NCBI RefSeq assembly: GCF_024707545.1
Contig: NZ_CP062229.1
Coordinates: forward strand, 4,879,501-4,943,500
Reading direction: 5' to 3'
DNA: 64,000 nucleotides
Source: Mesorhizobium onobrychidis
GTDB taxonomy: Bacteria; Pseudomonadota; Alphaproteobacteria; Rhizobiales; Rhizobiaceae
Shown: in pieces, positions 25,059 to 35,371 of the stretch
Layout: every line of letters starts with the position of its first letter
How positions within the stretch are numbered: the first letter of the stretch is position 1
Program-made: the position numbers and the translations under genes
Notes under the pieces: model-generated
Told to the model about the DNA's origin: nothing
Databases searched by the model: none
What the model saw: only the letters and a program-made list of their open reading frames with translations

Positions 25059-25185
25059 AACAAAGAGTCATTCCGATCCGGCTGGTTCTGCCGAATCGGG
25101 CCTTATTTCAGCGGTTTATGAAACAATATTCAAGCCCGGCGTCAAAGGAGGCGACCGTTTTCAACCGGGCTTTGATGCGCAGCCG

Positions 25186-25509
25186 CTATTTGCTGCCCTT
25201 GGCCTTGCTGTTCTGGTGGGCGCGCAGAATGCGGTTCTTCAGCACATTCGACGATTTGAAGGTCATCACCCGGCGCGGCAGGATCGGCACTTCCTCGCCG
25301 GTCTTGGGATTGCGCCCGATGCGCTCGTTCTTGGAGCGGACATGGAACGTCGCGAACGACGACAATTTCACCGTCTCGCCGCGAACGATCGCTTCGCAAA
25401 TCTCGTCCAGAACCGCTTCGACGAGCTCGGCCGATTCAGTGCGCGACAAGCCAACCTTGCGATAAACGGCTTCAGCAAGATCGGCGCGCGTAAGTGTCTT
25501 TCCCCCCAT
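25186..25509 (-). CDS. ihfA: integration host factor subunit alpha
   Basis: The 107-aa product starts [20 protein letters not shown] (ATG 25509; a more distal start adds five residues). It has the HU/IHF fold with the DNA-bending arm motif [20 protein letters not shown] (Pro at the tip). As one half of IHF it bends DNA for recombination and for sigma-54 promoters. It lies between fabH and merR. Confidence 0.95.
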   Translation of the reverse strand: MGGKTLTRADLAEAVYRKVGLSRTESAELVEAVLDEICEAIVRGETVKLSSFATFHVRSKNERIGRNPKTGEEVPILPRRVMTFKSSNVLKNRILRAHQNSKAKGSK

Positions 25510-25613
25510 GCGAACCGTCCCCATCAGCTCAAAAACATAACTCTATACAAGCAAAGAGAGAGCCTAAGTAATTGATCCGGCAAGGTCAAGGACCGAACCT
25601 GTCAGTTCGGCAC

Positions 25614-26585
25614 TTACCAGCGAACCAAAACCGCGCCCCAGGTGAAGCCCCCGCCCATCGCCTCGATCAGCACCAGGTCACCCTTCTTGATGCGGCCGTC
25701 GGCGACTGCCACCGACAGAGCCAGCGGCACGGAAGCAGCCGAGGTGTTGCCGTGCAAATCGACCGTAACCACCACCTTTTGCTCAGCTATCCCGAGCTTT
25801 TTGGCGGAAGCGTCGATAATCCGTTTATTGGCCTGATGCGGCACGAACCAGTCGAGATCCTCAGCGGTGATGCCGGCAGCTGAGAACGTCGCCTCAATGA
25901 CGTCGGTGATCATGCCGACCGCGTGCTTGAACACTTCGCGGCCTTCCATCCTGAGATGGCCCACCGTTCCAGTGGTCGACGGTCCACCGTCGACGAACAG
26001 CTTGTCCTTGTAGGCCCCGTCGGAGCGCAGGCTGGCCGCCAGCACGCCGTGGTCGGCAATGCTGCCCGCCCCCTCTCCTGCTTCAAGCACCATCGCGCCG
26101 GCGCCGTCGCCGAACAGGACGCAGGTCGAGCGGTCGCTCCAGTCGAGGATGCGCGAGAAGGTTTCGGAGCCGATCACCAGCACGCGTTTGGCCAGGCCGC
26201 CGCGGATATAGAGGTCGGCTGTCGTCACCGCGTAGACAAAGCCCGAGCACACTGCCTGCATGTCGAAGGCGAAGCCGTGATGCATGCCGAGCCGGTTCTG
26301 GATGTCGACGGCGGTCGCTGGAAAGGTGTTGTTGGGCGTCGAGGTCGCCAGCACGATCAGGTCGATATCGGCAGGCGTCAGGCCGGCATTGTCGAGGGCT
26401 GCGCGCGCCGCAGCCTCGCCGAGCGAAGCCGTCGTCTCGTCGTCGGCCGCGATATGGCGCTGGCGGATGCCAGTGCGCTGGGCGATCCATTCGTCTGACG
26501 TCTCGACCATGCCTTCGAAATCGGCATTCTTCATGATGCGGCGGGGCAGCGCGGCGCCTGTGCCGCGCACGACTGATCTGATCAA
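25614..26585 (-). CDS. fabH: 3-oxoacyl-ACP synthase III
   Basis: This 323-aa beta-ketoacyl-ACP synthase III starts fatty-acid synthesis by condensing acetyl-CoA with malonyl-ACP. The catalytic triad is visible: Cys113 in MQAVCSGF, His in [11 protein letters not shown] and Asn in [13 protein letters not shown]. Length and start ([14 protein letters not shown]) are typical. It follows plsX with a gap of under 10 bp, part of one lipid-synthesis operon. Confidence 0.97.
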   Translation of the reverse strand: MIRSVVRGTGAALPRRIMKNADFEGMVETSDEWIAQRTGIRQRHIAADDETTASLGEAAARAALDNAGLTPADIDLIVLATSTPNNTFPATAVDIQNRLGMHHGFAFDMQAVCSGFVYAVTTADLYIRGGLAKRVLVIGSETFSRILDWSDRSTCVLFGDGAGAMVLEAGEGAGSIADHGVLAASLRSDGAYKDKLFVDGGPSTTGTVGHLRMEGREVFKHAVGMITDVIEATFSAAGITAEDLDWFVPHQANKRIIDASAKKLGIAEQKVVVTVDLHGNTSAASVPLALSVAVADGRIKKGDLVLIEAMGGGFTWGAVLVRW

Positions 26586-26594
26586 GGCTCTTTC

Positions 26595-27665
26595 CTATTC
26601 CTCTGCGTCGGCAACGACGTCGGATTTCCTAGATGTCTGGGCATGCGGATTGCGCGCATGGAACAGGTCGAGATCGGCTTCGATGCGGTCGAGCAGATTG
26701 TTGCGCACCATGTCGTAGCCAAGCTCGATCGCCGCCGCGAAGCCGTCCGAATCAGCCCCGCCATGGCTTTTCACCACGATGCCGTTCAGACCCAGGAAAA
26801 CACCGCCATTGGAGCGGCCGACGTCCATCTTTTCGCGCAGGCGATCGAAGGCGCCTTTGGCGAATATATAGCCGATCCTGGCCATCAACGTCCGGTCCAT
26901 CGCGGCACGCAGATAACCGGCGATCTGTCTTACCGTGCCTTCCGCCGTCTTCAGCGCGATGTTGCCGGCAAATCCTTCGGTGACGACCACGTCGACCGTG
27001 CCCTTGCCGATGTCGTCGCCCTCGACGAAACCATGGTAGTTCATCGAGGCCATGTTGGCCTCGCGCAACATACGGCCCGCCTCCTTGACCTCTTCCTGGC
27101 CCTTGATCTCCTCGACGCCAACATTGAGCAGGCCGACGCTCGGCCGTTCGATGCCGAAAACCGAGCGCGCCATGCCAGTGCCCAGAATGGCAAAATCAAC
27201 CAGTTGATGCGCATCCGCGCCGATGGTGGCGCCGACGTCCAGCACCACGCTTTCGCCGCGCAATGTCGGCCAGAGCGCCGCGATCGCCGGACGGTCGATG
27301 GTCGCCATGGTGCGAAGGCAGAACCTCGACATTGCCATCAGCGCGCCGGTGTTGCCGGCCGAGATGCAGGCGTCGGCAGTACCTGCCTTGACCGCCTCGA
27401 CCGCTTTCCACATCGACGACTTCCAGCGGCCATGGCGCAGCGCCTGGCTCGGCTTGTCGTCCATCTTGACTGCTATTTCGCAGTGAATGAACTCGCACAC
27501 TTCCGCCAGCTTGGGGAGTTTCGCGAGTTCGGGGCGCACTGCCTCCTCGCGACCATAGATGACGAAGCGGATGTCGGGACGCCGCGTCGCGACCGTCATG
27601 AGCGCCGGGATGACCACGCTTGGTCCGTGATCGCCACCCATGGCATCGATGGAAATCCTGATCAC
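26595..27665 (-). CDS. plsX: phosphate acyltransferase
   Basis: The 356-aa product makes acyl-phosphate from acyl-ACP for phosphatidic acid synthesis. It starts [20 protein letters not shown] with the family's DxMGGDxxP. Other conserved blocks are [10 protein letters not shown] and [20 protein letters not shown]. It sits between DUF177 and fabH as in most alphaproteobacteria. The C-terminal end ([11 protein letters not shown]) is slightly longer than usual. Confidence 0.96.
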   Translation of the reverse strand: MIRISIDAMGGDHGPSVVIPALMTVATRRPDIRFVIYGREEAVRPELAKLPKLAEVCEFIHCEIAVKMDDKPSQALRHGRWKSSMWKAVEAVKAGTADACISAGNTGALMAMSRFCLRTMATIDRPAIAALWPTLRGESVVLDVGATIGADAHQLVDFAILGTGMARSVFGIERPSVGLLNVGVEEIKGQEEVKEAGRMLREANMASMNYHGFVEGDDIGKGTVDVVVTEGFAGNIALKTAEGTVRQIAGYLRAAMDRTLMARIGYIFAKGAFDRLREKMDVGRSNGGVFLGLNGIVVKSHGGADSDGFAAAIELGYDMVRNNLLDRIEADLDLFHARNPHAQTSRKSDVVADAEE

Positions 27666-27796
27666 GCGGTGTTCATCTCACAGTTTGCTTGAGCGAGCGC
27701 CTGGCGCTGGCAACGGTTTTGGGGCTCGCGAAGGTTCGGCGAAAATAGCGTTTTTGGGCTGCCGCACAACCGGCTTTCTCCGATTGGGTCGGGTTT

Positions 27797-28345
27797 TCAG
27801 GATTTTCCTAGCAGGGAACGCAGCTTTTGCTGGAATTCGCTTTCCGCAGTCCCGGCATCGTCGGCAGCCTCCATTGAAACGCCTTGCTTGCGCGGATAGG
27901 GATCGATCGCCAACCCAAAGAACTGTTCGGCGAGCGCCCCGACATCGATCGTATTGCCGGAAAATATTTCCGGGCTGTCCGGACCTTCGGCATCGAGCAT
28001 TATCTCGCCGCCGCCCTCGAAACCCTGCCGCCCGAGCTTGGACTGCTCCGGCAGGAACAGTCCGTCGACCGCCTCGTCGATATGCGCCTCGACCGGGTCG
28101 AGGGTGACGATGCAGGCCTGGGTGATATCGGCCTCGACGCGGCCGCTGACCTTGATGCCGTTGCGCTTCCACGGCACCACCAGGAGTTCGACACGGTAGT
28201 TCTCGACCGAGAACAAATCGTGCTCGCCCGCCAGCGCGGCGCGCTGCGCGGCGTCGGCCTCGATCACCACCGGCAGTCCCTTTTGCGGCAGCCTGGCGAC
28301 ATTGGCCACGAAGGACACAGGGCTCTGGGAATCGGCGTGTTTCAT
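27797..28345 (-). CDS. DUF177 (YceD-like) domain protein
   Basis: The 182-aa product starts at ATG 28345 (MKHADSQSPVSFVANVARLP). The DUF177 core contains CIVTLDPVEAHIDEAVDGLF, and IDVGALAEQFFGLAIDPYPR near the end is the family signature. DUF177 proteins sit upstream of rpmF or plsX and have been tied to 23S rRNA/ribosome accumulation in other bacteria. It is probably transcribed with the upstream cytochrome chaperone gene. Confidence 0.9.
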   Translation of the reverse strand: MKHADSQSPVSFVANVARLPQKGLPVVIEADAAQRAALAGEHDLFSVENYRVELLVVPWKRNGIKVSGRVEADITQACIVTLDPVEAHIDEAVDGLFLPEQSKLGRQGFEGGGEIMLDAEGPDSPEIFSGNTIDVGALAEQFFGLAIDPYPRKQGVSMEAADDAGTAESEFQQKLRSLLGKS

Positions 28346-28352
28346 CTTTTCC

Positions 28353-28895
28353 TTAGATAGTCCTGGCCACGGGGAATGCCACCGTGCCGGATACAATCGA
28401 TTCGGTCGGCTGTTTCGCGAGTCGCCTGGAGACATCGGCGACGTAGCCGGCCAGTTGCGTTGCTTGCGGCCAGATGGCGGCATCGGGCCTGACATTGCGG
28501 GCAAGGGCGGCGATGAGTGCATCATGGTCGTTACGTTCCAGCGCATCGTCATAGGCGGCGGTGCGGCCATAGAACATCTTCGCCAGTTTCTTCATGCGCT
28601 TCGGCACGCCGACGTCGCCGATGCCCAGTTCCCGCAGCGAATGCTCGACATCCATGAAGAATTCGTCGATCAGCACCTGCGCGACCTCCCCGGCGACACC
28701 GCCCTCGCCGTGCAGCCGGTGCTGAAACAGGAACATGTGCAGCGACAGCATCTCGAAGCGGCCAAGCGGCGTGTCCGGTATATTCCAGTCGGAATAAAAC
28801 ACGGTTTGCCGCGCCGCTGCCACGATTTGTGCGTAAAGCGCCTCGGTGATAACGCGGTTGGCGTGACGTTCGCGACCAAAAAGGCGCTGGAACAT
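28353..28895 (-). CDS. ubiquinol-cytochrome c chaperone (CBP3/UQCC1 family)
   Basis: The start is ATG 28895, with AGGAGACC upstream; the longer open frame before it overlaps bamE and is not coding. The 180-aa product carries the family pattern DTPLGRFEMLSLHMFLFQHR and AQVLIDEFFMDVEHSLRELG with VGVPKRMKKLAKMFYGR. These proteins assist cytochrome b assembly of the bc1 complex at the inner membrane. It ends 7 bp before DUF177. Confidence 0.9.
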   Translation of the reverse strand: MFQRLFGRERHANRVITEALYAQIVAAARQTVFYSDWNIPDTPLGRFEMLSLHMFLFQHRLHGEGGVAGEVAQVLIDEFFMDVEHSLRELGIGDVGVPKRMKKLAKMFYGRTAAYDDALERNDHDALIAALARNVRPDAAIWPQATQLAGYVADVSRRLAKQPTESIVSGTVAFPVARTI

Positions 28896-29010
28896 TGAGG
28901 GTGGTCTCCTGGGGACCGTTTGTTTGAATTGGCCTTGTTGCATCGGCGAGCAAGCTGGTTTACCGGTTTTGCGGCCCAGCGCAAGTTGCGGCCAGCTAAT
29001 GGAGTTGTAG

Positions 29011-29556
29011 TTGCGCGCGCTGAAATTCAAGTCGACTTTTCTGTCCAGGTCCGCTTTGTCGAGGTCCGCCGGCGCGGTTTCGCTGCTGGTGGTTGCATCG
29101 GCGCTGTCCGCCTGCAACTCGTCGAAAATGATCGGTGATCTCAATCCGGGCGAGACGCTGACGCAGGGCTACGTGATCGACCAGCAGGCGATCGACCTGG
29201 TGCCGGTCGGCTCGAGCCGCGAACAGGTGCTTCTGGCGCTCGGCACCCCGTCGACGAAGGCGACTTTCGACAACGAGGCCTTCTACTACATCTCGCAGAC
29301 GCGCAAGCGTTACGTCGCCTTCGACAAGCCGAGGCTGGTCGACCAGAAGGTGCTGGCGGTCTATTTCGGCGAGGACGGGCGCGTTACCCAGATCGCCAAT
29401 TACGGCCTGAAGGACGGCAAGGTGTTTGACTTCATCTCAAGGACCACGCCGACCGGCGGCAAGGACCAGAACTTCCTCAGCCAAATCATCGGCGGCGCCA
29501 GCAAGCTGGCGCCCGGCCTCCCCGGTGGCGGCGGCAGCTCGCTCGGCGGCACCTGA
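29011..29556 (+). CDS. bamE: outer membrane assembly lipoprotein BamE
   Basis: The 181-aa product has a TTG start (29011) with GGAG six bases upstream. A lipoprotein signal ends LLVVASALSAC (Cys35). The SmpA/OmlA domain has GYVIDQQAIDLVPVGSSREQ, VLLALGTPSTKATF and FYYISQTRKR. It is a non-essential subunit of the BAM complex that folds outer-membrane proteins. A Gly-rich tail closes the protein. The gene diverges from the cytochrome chaperone. Confidence 0.93.
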   Translation: MRALKFKSTFLSRSALSRSAGAVSLLVVASALSACNSSKMIGDLNPGETLTQGYVIDQQAIDLVPVGSSREQVLLALGTPSTKATFDNEAFYYISQTRKRYVAFDKPRLVDQKVLAVYFGEDGRVTQIANYGLKDGKVFDFISRTTPTGGKDQNFLSQIIGGASKLAPGLPGGGGSSLGGT

Positions 29557-29627
29557 TCCATCCCGGCAGAATCGGCTTCTCATCCTTTCCTTTTGCTTCC
29601 CTGGAAGCAGTAACATCTCAGGCGACC

Positions 29628-29666
29628 GAAAACCCGCGGGAGCGATCCTGCGGGTTTTTGTTTTGA
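29628..29666 (+). terminator. rho-independent terminator after bamE
   Basis: A hairpin with arms AAACCCGC and GCGGGTTT, an 11-base loop and a following T-rich run (TTTTTGTTTT) lies about 75 bp after the bamE stop. Confidence 0.8.
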
Positions 29667-29769
29667 GACAGCAAGCCAGCGTCGCAGGCTGCGAGCCGCA
29701 GACGACTTGAACGCGAGCTTTGGAGCAGTCACGGGCGTCAATGCCCTGATGCTGGACGTCCAAAATAGA

Positions 29770-29797
29770 AGAGCCCGCGGGATCGCTCCCGCGGGTT
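29770..29797 (-). terminator. terminator after hppA
   Basis: A near-perfect hairpin (GCCCGCGGGA/TCCCGCGGGT) reads into a T-rich tract on the minus strand. Its stem sequence is close to that of the bamE terminator 110 bp away, so the pair may be a duplicated unit. Confidence 0.7.
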
Positions 29798-29834
29798 CGG
29801 TTCTGGATTTCGGGCCCGGAAGGGCCGAGCGGCC

Positions 29835-31976
29835 TCAGCCGTGCGCGAGCACGGCCAGCAGCAGCAGGGCGACGATGTTGGTGATCTTGATAGCCGGATT
29901 GACTGCCGGACCGGCGGTGTCCTTGTAGGGATCGCCGACCGTGTCGCCGGTCACCGAGGCCTTGTGCGCCTCGGAACCCTTGAGGTGCTTGACGCCGTTC
30001 TTGTCGGTGAAGCCGTCCTCGAACGATTTTTTTGCGTTGTCCCAGGCGCCGCCGCCAGAGGTCATCGAGATGGCGACGAACAGGCCGTTGACGATGACGC
30101 CGAGCAGCGAGGCGCCAAGTGCTGCAAAGGCGGACGCCTTCGAGCCCGAGATCAGCAGCACGCCGAAATAGACGACCAGCGGCGCCAGCACCGGCAGCAG
30201 CGACGGTATGATCATTTCCCGGATCGCCGCCTTGGTCAGAAGATCGACCGCACGCGCATAGTTCGGCTTCGACGTGCCGGCCATGATGCCCGGATCCTCG
30301 CGGAACTGCTTTCGCACCTCCTCGACGATGGCGCCCGCCGCACGGCCGACGGCGGTCATGGCGATGCCGCCGAACAGATACGGAATCAGACCGCCGAAGA
30401 TCAGACCGGCGACGACGTAAGGGTTGGAGAGGTCGAAAGAGACGTCGCCCATGCCCTGGAAGTAAGGATATTTGTCGCTGTTGGCGGCAAAGAACTTCAG
30501 GTCGTTGGAGTAGGCCGCAAACAGCACCAGCGCACCGAGACCGGCCGAACCGATGGCGTAACCCTTGGTCACCGCCTTGGTGGTGTTGCCGACGGCGTCG
30601 AGCGCATCGGTGGACTGGCGCACTTCCTTGGGCAAGCCGGCCATTTCGGCAATGCCGCCGGCATTGTCGGTGACCGGGCCGAAGGCGTCGAGCGCAACGA
30701 TCATGCCGGCAAGGCCGAGCATCGTGGTGACTGCGATCGCCGTGCCGTAGAGGCCGGCGAACTGGTAGGTCGATATGATGCCGCCGACGATGACGATCGC
30801 CGGAAGTGCCGTCGATTCCAGCGAGACCGCAAGACCCTGGATGACGTTGGTGCCGTGACCGGTGACCGAAGCCTGGGCGATGGAGTTCACCGGGCGTTTG
30901 TCGGTGCCGGTGTAGTATTCGGTGATCACCACGATGAGACCGGTCACCACGAGACCGATCAGGCCGCAGATGAACAGGTTCGCGCCGGTGATGGCCATGC
31001 CGTCGACCGTGCCGATTTCGCCCCAGCCCAGCGTTGCCGAGGTTGCGATGCCGAGGCCGACGATCGACAGCAGGCCGGTGACGATCAGGCCCTTGTAGAG
31101 CGCGCCCATGATCGAGCCGTTGGAGCCGAGCTTGACGAAGAAAGTGCCGACGATGGAGGTCAGGATGCAGGCACCGCAGATGGCCAGCGGATAGAGCATC
31201 GTGGCGCTGAGAACGGCGGTGCCGCCGAAGAAGATGGCGGCGAGGACCATGGTGGCGACCACGGTCACCGCATAGGTCTCGAACAGGTCGGCGGCCATGC
31301 CGGCGCAGTCGCCGACATTGTCGCCGACATTGTCGGCTATGGTGGCCGGATTGCGTGGATCGTCTTCGGGAATGCCGGCTTCGACCTTGCCGACGAGATC
31401 GCCGCCGACGTCGGCGCCCTTGGTGAAGATGCCGCCGCCGAGACGGGCGAAGATCGAGATCAGCGAGGCGCCGAAGCCGAGCGAAACCAGCGAGTCGATG
31501 ACGACACGGTCGTTGGGCTGAAGGCCCATGAATTGGGTGAGGATCAGGTAGTAGATCGAGACGCCGAGCAGGGCCAGGCCAGCGACCAGCATGCCGGTGA
31601 TGGCGCCCGACTTGAAGGCGATCTCGAGGCCGGCAGCGAGGCTGTTGGAAGCCGCCTGCGCGGTGCGGACATTGGCACGCACCGAGACGTGCATGCCGAT
31701 GAAGCCGGCAGCGCCCGACAGAACGGCGCCGATCAGGAAGCCGAAGGCGGCGGTGATCGAAAGCAGCCACCAGGCGAGCAGCAGGACCACGACGCCGACG
31801 ATGGCGATGGTGGTGTACTGGCGCGCCAGATAGGCCTGCGCGCCTTCGCGGATAGCCGCGGAAATTTCCTGCATGCGTGCATTGCCCTGATCGGCCGCGA
31901 GGACCGAACGTGTCGCCCAGATGGCGTAAAGGACTGAAAGCAGACCGCAGGCGATGACAGCTGAAATTATGGTCAT
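29835..31976 (-). CDS. hppA: membrane-bound proton-pumping pyrophosphatase (K+-independent type)
   Basis: The start is ATG 31976 ([20 protein letters not shown]). The 713-aa product has about 16 transmembrane helices. The catalytic signature is [20 protein letters not shown] plus [20 protein letters not shown]. The [20 protein letters not shown] block has Lys where K+-dependent enzymes have Ala, which predicts K+-independent H+ pumping. It couples PPi hydrolysis to proton export across the inner membrane. Confidence 0.97.
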   Translation of the reverse strand: MTIISAVIACGLLSVLYAIWATRSVLAADQGNARMQEISAAIREGAQAYLARQYTTIAIVGVVVLLLAWWLLSITAAFGFLIGAVLSGAAGFIGMHVSVRANVRTAQAASNSLAAGLEIAFKSGAITGMLVAGLALLGVSIYYLILTQFMGLQPNDRVVIDSLVSLGFGASLISIFARLGGGIFTKGADVGGDLVGKVEAGIPEDDPRNPATIADNVGDNVGDCAGMAADLFETYAVTVVATMVLAAIFFGGTAVLSATMLYPLAICGACILTSIVGTFFVKLGSNGSIMGALYKGLIVTGLLSIVGLGIATSATLGWGEIGTVDGMAITGANLFICGLIGLVVTGLIVVITEYYTGTDKRPVNSIAQASVTGHGTNVIQGLAVSLESTALPAIVIVGGIISTYQFAGLYGTAIAVTTMLGLAGMIVALDAFGPVTDNAGGIAEMAGLPKEVRQSTDALDAVGNTTKAVTKGYAIGSAGLGALVLFAAYSNDLKFFAANSDKYPYFQGMGDVSFDLSNPYVVAGLIFGGLIPYLFGGIAMTAVGRAAGAIVEEVRKQFREDPGIMAGTSKPNYARAVDLLTKAAIREMIIPSLLPVLAPLVVYFGVLLISGSKASAFAALGASLLGVIVNGLFVAISMTSGGGAWDNAKKSFEDGFTDKNGVKHLKGSEAHKASVTGDTVGDPYKDTAGPAVNPAIKITNIVALLLLAVLAHG

Positions 31977-32034
31977 TGCCGGATTTTCCTCGCTTGATGA
32001 CCCAAAAGAACCCCTCCCTGGGCCGTTGAGACAG

Positions 32035-32066
32035 GGGAGCGGATTCCGCGCGCGGAATCCGCTCCC
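32035..32066. promoter_or_regulatory. 32-bp perfect palindrome upstream of hppA
   Basis: GGGAGCGGATTCCGCG is followed at once by its exact reverse complement, starting about 59 bp before the hppA ATG. It would form an extended hairpin in the leader or serve as a dimeric protein site. No T-tract follows. Confidence 0.6.
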
Positions 32067-32256
32067 TTCCCATCGGCTTATGCGAAACAGGGTTGCGAAC
32101 GTCAAGATATTGTTCGGTTTTTGCCCGGCTTTCGCCCAAAAGACTCTCGGCAGAGCCGCTCTTTCACTCAGAACCCGGCCGGGTCATGGAAATCGCTGTT
32201 TGGAATCCATTTCCGCCGAGATGGGCGAACGCGATATCTAAGCTCTGAGCTGTCGG

Positions 32257-33021
32257 CTACGCGGTCTCCTGCCCCATGCGGCGTGCGGTGTAGCGCTCGA
32301 TAGCCGACAGCCCGTCATAGATCAGCACGGCAAGGGCTGCGACGATCAGGCCCCCCTGCAGGACGAAGGCGAGGTTGTTGGACAACAGACCGGCGATGAT
32401 CACCTCGCCGAGCGTCCTGGCCGCCACGGTCGAGCCGATCGTCGCGGTGGCGAGACTGATGACCACCGACAGCCGGATACCGCCGAGAATGATCGGCGCG
32501 CTGAGCGGCAGCTCGACCTTGACCAGCCTTTGCCAGCCGGTCATGCCGGCGCCGCGCGCCGCCTCGACCACGTTGGCCGGAAGCGTCGTCAGCCCGGTCA
32601 GCGCGTTCTCGAAGATCGGCAGCAGGCCGTAGAGAAACAGCGCGATCAGCGTCGGCTTTTCGCCGAAGCCGACAGCCGGCACGGCCAGCGCCAGGACCGC
32701 CACCGGCGGAAAGGTCTGGCCGATATTGACCAGGCTGCGCGACAGCGGCAGGAATTCGACGCCGGCCGGCCTGGTGACCAGGATGGCGAGCGCCACGGCA
32801 ACGATGGTCGCGGCCACGGTAGCGATCAGCACGGTTCTCAGATGCAGCAGCGTCAGCGTCAAAAGGCTGCCCTGGTTATAGATCGCCGGCGCGTTGTTCT
32901 CGGTCAGCGGCTTCAGCAGCGGTTCGAACCAGCCGGGATTGGTCACGAAGGCAATGAGCAGCACCACCAGGACAAGCCTGAGCAGTGATGGAAGCCAAGC
33001 TTTTACACCGGCCTCTTTCAT
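32257..33021 (-). CDS. osmoprotectant ABC transporter permease (YehW/OpuCB-like)
   Basis: The 254-aa product starts at ATG 33021, overlapping the ATPase stop (ATGA). Five or six helices and the permease EAA motif region (VVEAARGAGMTGWQRLVKVE) with GGIRLSVVISLATATIGSTV identify a BPD_transp_1 permease of the glycine betaine/choline class. It is the last gene of a four-gene transporter operon. Confidence 0.9.
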   Translation of the reverse strand: MKEAGVKAWLPSLLRLVLVVLLIAFVTNPGWFEPLLKPLTENNAPAIYNQGSLLTLTLLHLRTVLIATVAATIVAVALAILVTRPAGVEFLPLSRSLVNIGQTFPPVAVLALAVPAVGFGEKPTLIALFLYGLLPIFENALTGLTTLPANVVEAARGAGMTGWQRLVKVELPLSAPIILGGIRLSVVISLATATIGSTVAARTLGEVIIAGLLSNNLAFVLQGGLIVAALAVLIYDGLSAIERYTARRMGQETA

Positions 33022-33956
33022 GCCGGTCTCGCCGCGCGTTTCACCAGCCCCTCCACCGTCACGCGGCCGAGCGGCTTGCCGTCCGCGTCCTTTACCGGCA
33101 GCGCCGGGCGGCCCGACCACAACAGTTCGGCCAGCGCATCGCGCTGGCTTGCGCCGCCGGGAATCGCCTCGCCTTCGGCAGCGCCCGTCTCGACCGCGTC
33201 GCGCACGCGGCCGAGCGACAGCAGCCTGAACGGTTTTTCGCTGGCGCCGACCAGGGTCTCGACGAAGGCGCTGGCCGGCTTCGCCAGGATCTCGGCGGGC
33301 TTGGCGTATTGCACCAGCTTGCCGGCATCCATCACCGCGATCTTGTCGCCCATATGCACCGCCTCCTCCATGTCATGGGTGACGAGGATGATAGTGGTGC
33401 CGAAGCGCTTCTGGATCGCCAGAAGATCCTCCTGCGCCTTGTTGCGGATGATCGGGTCGAGCGCGCCGAACGGCTCGTCCATCAACAGCACGTTCGGCTC
33501 CGCGGCAAGCGCCCGGGCGACGCCGACGCGCTGCTGCTGGCCGCCAGAGAGCTCGTGCGGATAGCGTGGCCCGAACGCCTGGGGATCGAGCTGGTAGAGC
33601 GTCATCAACTCGTCGACGCGGCGCTTGATGCGCGCCGCGTCCCAGCCGAGCAGCACCGGCACGGTGGCAATGTTCTGCGCCACCGTGCGATGCGGAAACA
33701 GCCCATGGCCCTGGATGGCGTAGCCAATGCTGCGGCGCAGTTCGTAGCCGGGCAGCGAGCGGTTGTCGGCGCCGTCGAGCCTGATCACGCCGGAGGTCGG
33801 CTCGACCAGCCGGTTGATCATGCGAAGCAGCGTCGTCTTGCCGGAGCCTGAGGTGCCGACAATGACAGCGATGGTGCGCGGCTCGATCACCATCGACACG
33901 TCGTCGACTACCGTTGTCGCGCCATAGCGCTTGGTAATGCCTTCGATCTCGATCAT
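33018..33956 (-). CDS. osmoprotectant ABC transporter ATP-binding protein
   Basis: The 312-aa product contains Walker A GTSGSGKTT, Q-loop YAIQGHGLFP, signature LSGGQQQRVG, Walker B NVLLMDEPFGALD and H-loop VTHD. The C-terminal part (LPVKDADGKPLGRVTVEGLV) is a CBS-like segment as in ProV/OpuCA-type ATPases. It is coupled to permeases on both sides by overlaps of a few bases. Confidence 0.93.
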   Translation of the reverse strand: MIEIEGITKRYGATTVVDDVSMVIEPRTIAVIVGTSGSGKTTLLRMINRLVEPTSGVIRLDGADNRSLPGYELRRSIGYAIQGHGLFPHRTVAQNIATVPVLLGWDAARIKRRVDELMTLYQLDPQAFGPRYPHELSGGQQQRVGVARALAAEPNVLLMDEPFGALDPIIRNKAQEDLLAIQKRFGTTIILVTHDMEEAVHMGDKIAVMDAGKLVQYAKPAEILAKPASAFVETLVGASEKPFRLLSLGRVRDAVETGAAEGEAIPGGASQRDALAELLWSGRPALPVKDADGKPLGRVTVEGLVKRAARPA

Positions 33957-35119
33957 GCCGATTGTGCCTCGCGTCTCCTGGTGGAGGTGATTTCGATCAC
34001 CGCGTCGAGGATGATGGCGGCAGCAAAGGCCATAGCCACCGTTGGCACGGCGCCGAGCAGCACCAGGTCCATCGCCGTCTGGCCAACGCCCTGGAACACG
34101 AACACGCCGAAGCCACCGCCGCCGATCAGCGCGGCAATGGTGGCAAGGCCGATGTTCTGGACCAGCACGATGCGGATGCCGGTGAGGATCACCGGGAAGG
34201 CCAGCGGAAATTCGACGCCGAACAGGCGCTGGCGATCGGTCATGCCCATGCCGCGTGCGGCGTCATTGGCGGCGCGCGGCACGCCGGCAAGCCCGACCAC
34301 GGTGTTGGCCACCACCGGCAGCAGCGAATACAGGAACAGGGCAACGAAAGCGGGCGCGGTGCCGATGCCGCGAATGCCGAGCGCGGCTGCGCCGGGAACA
34401 TGCGTGGCGACCCAGCCGAGCGGCGCGATCAACAGGCCGAACAGCGCGATCGAGGGAATGGTCTGGATGATGTTCAGCACGTTGAGCACGCCGGCCCGCA
34501 ATTTTTCGACGCGGTGGCAGAGGATGCCGAGCGGCAGGCCTGATATCACCGCCGCCGCCAGCGAACCCAGCGCCAGCGTCACATGCTTGGAGCCTTCCGC
34601 CCAGAAACTGTCGGCACGGTTGGCATATTCCTTGAGGATCGACAGGCTGTTCCAGCTTCCCGAGACCAGCAGCAGGCCGATCGCCGCTGCCGCGACGACA
34701 AGCACGCCGATCCGCGCCCATGGCGACAGGTTGAGCCTCGTCAGCACATCAACGAGCAAAAGCGTAAAGGCGAAGATGAGCAACCAGAAACCCGAAGCCG
34801 GCGAGATGCGGGCAAAGGTGTTGCCCTCAGGCGTCAGGAAGCTGCCGGCGACGCCGATCAGCAGCGCCAGTGCAGCAAGCGCGACCACGCTGGCGGCAAG
34901 GCGCAGGATGAGTGGCGTTTTCAGCAATGCGACGACCGCCGCGACGACGATGACCGCAAGCAGCAGCGGGCCTGCCGCCGCAGGCAGAGCTTCGAGGATC
35001 GAGCGTGCCTCGCCTGGCACGATGCGATTGGCGCGAAAGGTGGCGAAGGGCGCCGCGAAAGCGGCATAGGCAACGATCGCAGCGATGACCACACCGAGCT
35101 TGTCGAATCTGACGGTCAT
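33953..35119 (-). CDS. osmoprotectant ABC transporter permease (YehY-like)
   Basis: This 388-aa permease has about three extra N-terminal helices (RILEALPAAAGPLLLAVIVV and LILRLAASVVALAALALLIG) before the common permease domain with ANDAARGMGMTDRQRLFGVE. The extended N-terminus is typical of the YehY branch. The gene starts the coupled YehYXW-like series after the binding-protein gene. Confidence 0.9.
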   Translation of the reverse strand: MTVRFDKLGVVIAAIVAYAAFAAPFATFRANRIVPGEARSILEALPAAAGPLLLAVIVVAAVVALLKTPLILRLAASVVALAALALLIGVAGSFLTPEGNTFARISPASGFWLLIFAFTLLLVDVLTRLNLSPWARIGVLVVAAAAIGLLLVSGSWNSLSILKEYANRADSFWAEGSKHVTLALGSLAAAVISGLPLGILCHRVEKLRAGVLNVLNIIQTIPSIALFGLLIAPLGWVATHVPGAAALGIRGIGTAPAFVALFLYSLLPVVANTVVGLAGVPRAANDAARGMGMTDRQRLFGVEFPLAFPVILTGIRIVLVQNIGLATIAALIGGGGFGVFVFQGVGQTAMDLVLLGAVPTVAMAFAAAIILDAVIEITSTRRREAQSA

Positions 35120-35179
35120 GACGTGCCTGTGCGATGGCGGCGACTTGAGGATCTGACGTCAGGACCGTCGCGCTCCGTC

Positions 35180-35340
35180 GCGCCCCCCTCTGGCCTGCCG
35201 GCCATCTCCCCCCTCAAGGGGGGAGATTGGCAGCATCAGCGCCGGTACACACCTTGCACAGCTGAAAGGTGGCGAAAGCCGTCGGGACATCTGATCTCCC
35301 CCCTTGAGGGGGAGATGGCCGGCAGGCCAGAGGGGGGCGC
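35180..35340. repeat. long inverted repeat in the osmF-yehY gap
   Basis: The arm 35180-35227 (GCGCCCCCCTCTGGCCTGCC...) and the complement of 35294-35340 differ by one base over about 48 bases, with a 66-base loop. Each arm also has an internal hairpin around CCCTCAAGGG. Related TGCCGGC/GGGG palindromes lie near 52353 and 53469. Confidence 0.85.
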
Positions 35341-35371
35341 CGCGCACCGATGTCACGATTTCAGGAACGGC

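Noticed and set aside
29841..31937. A 698-codon open frame on the plus strand, opposite hppA
   Set aside because: It is antisense to a well-supported pyrophosphatase gene; its His/Asp/Arg-rich product reflects the codon use of the real gene.
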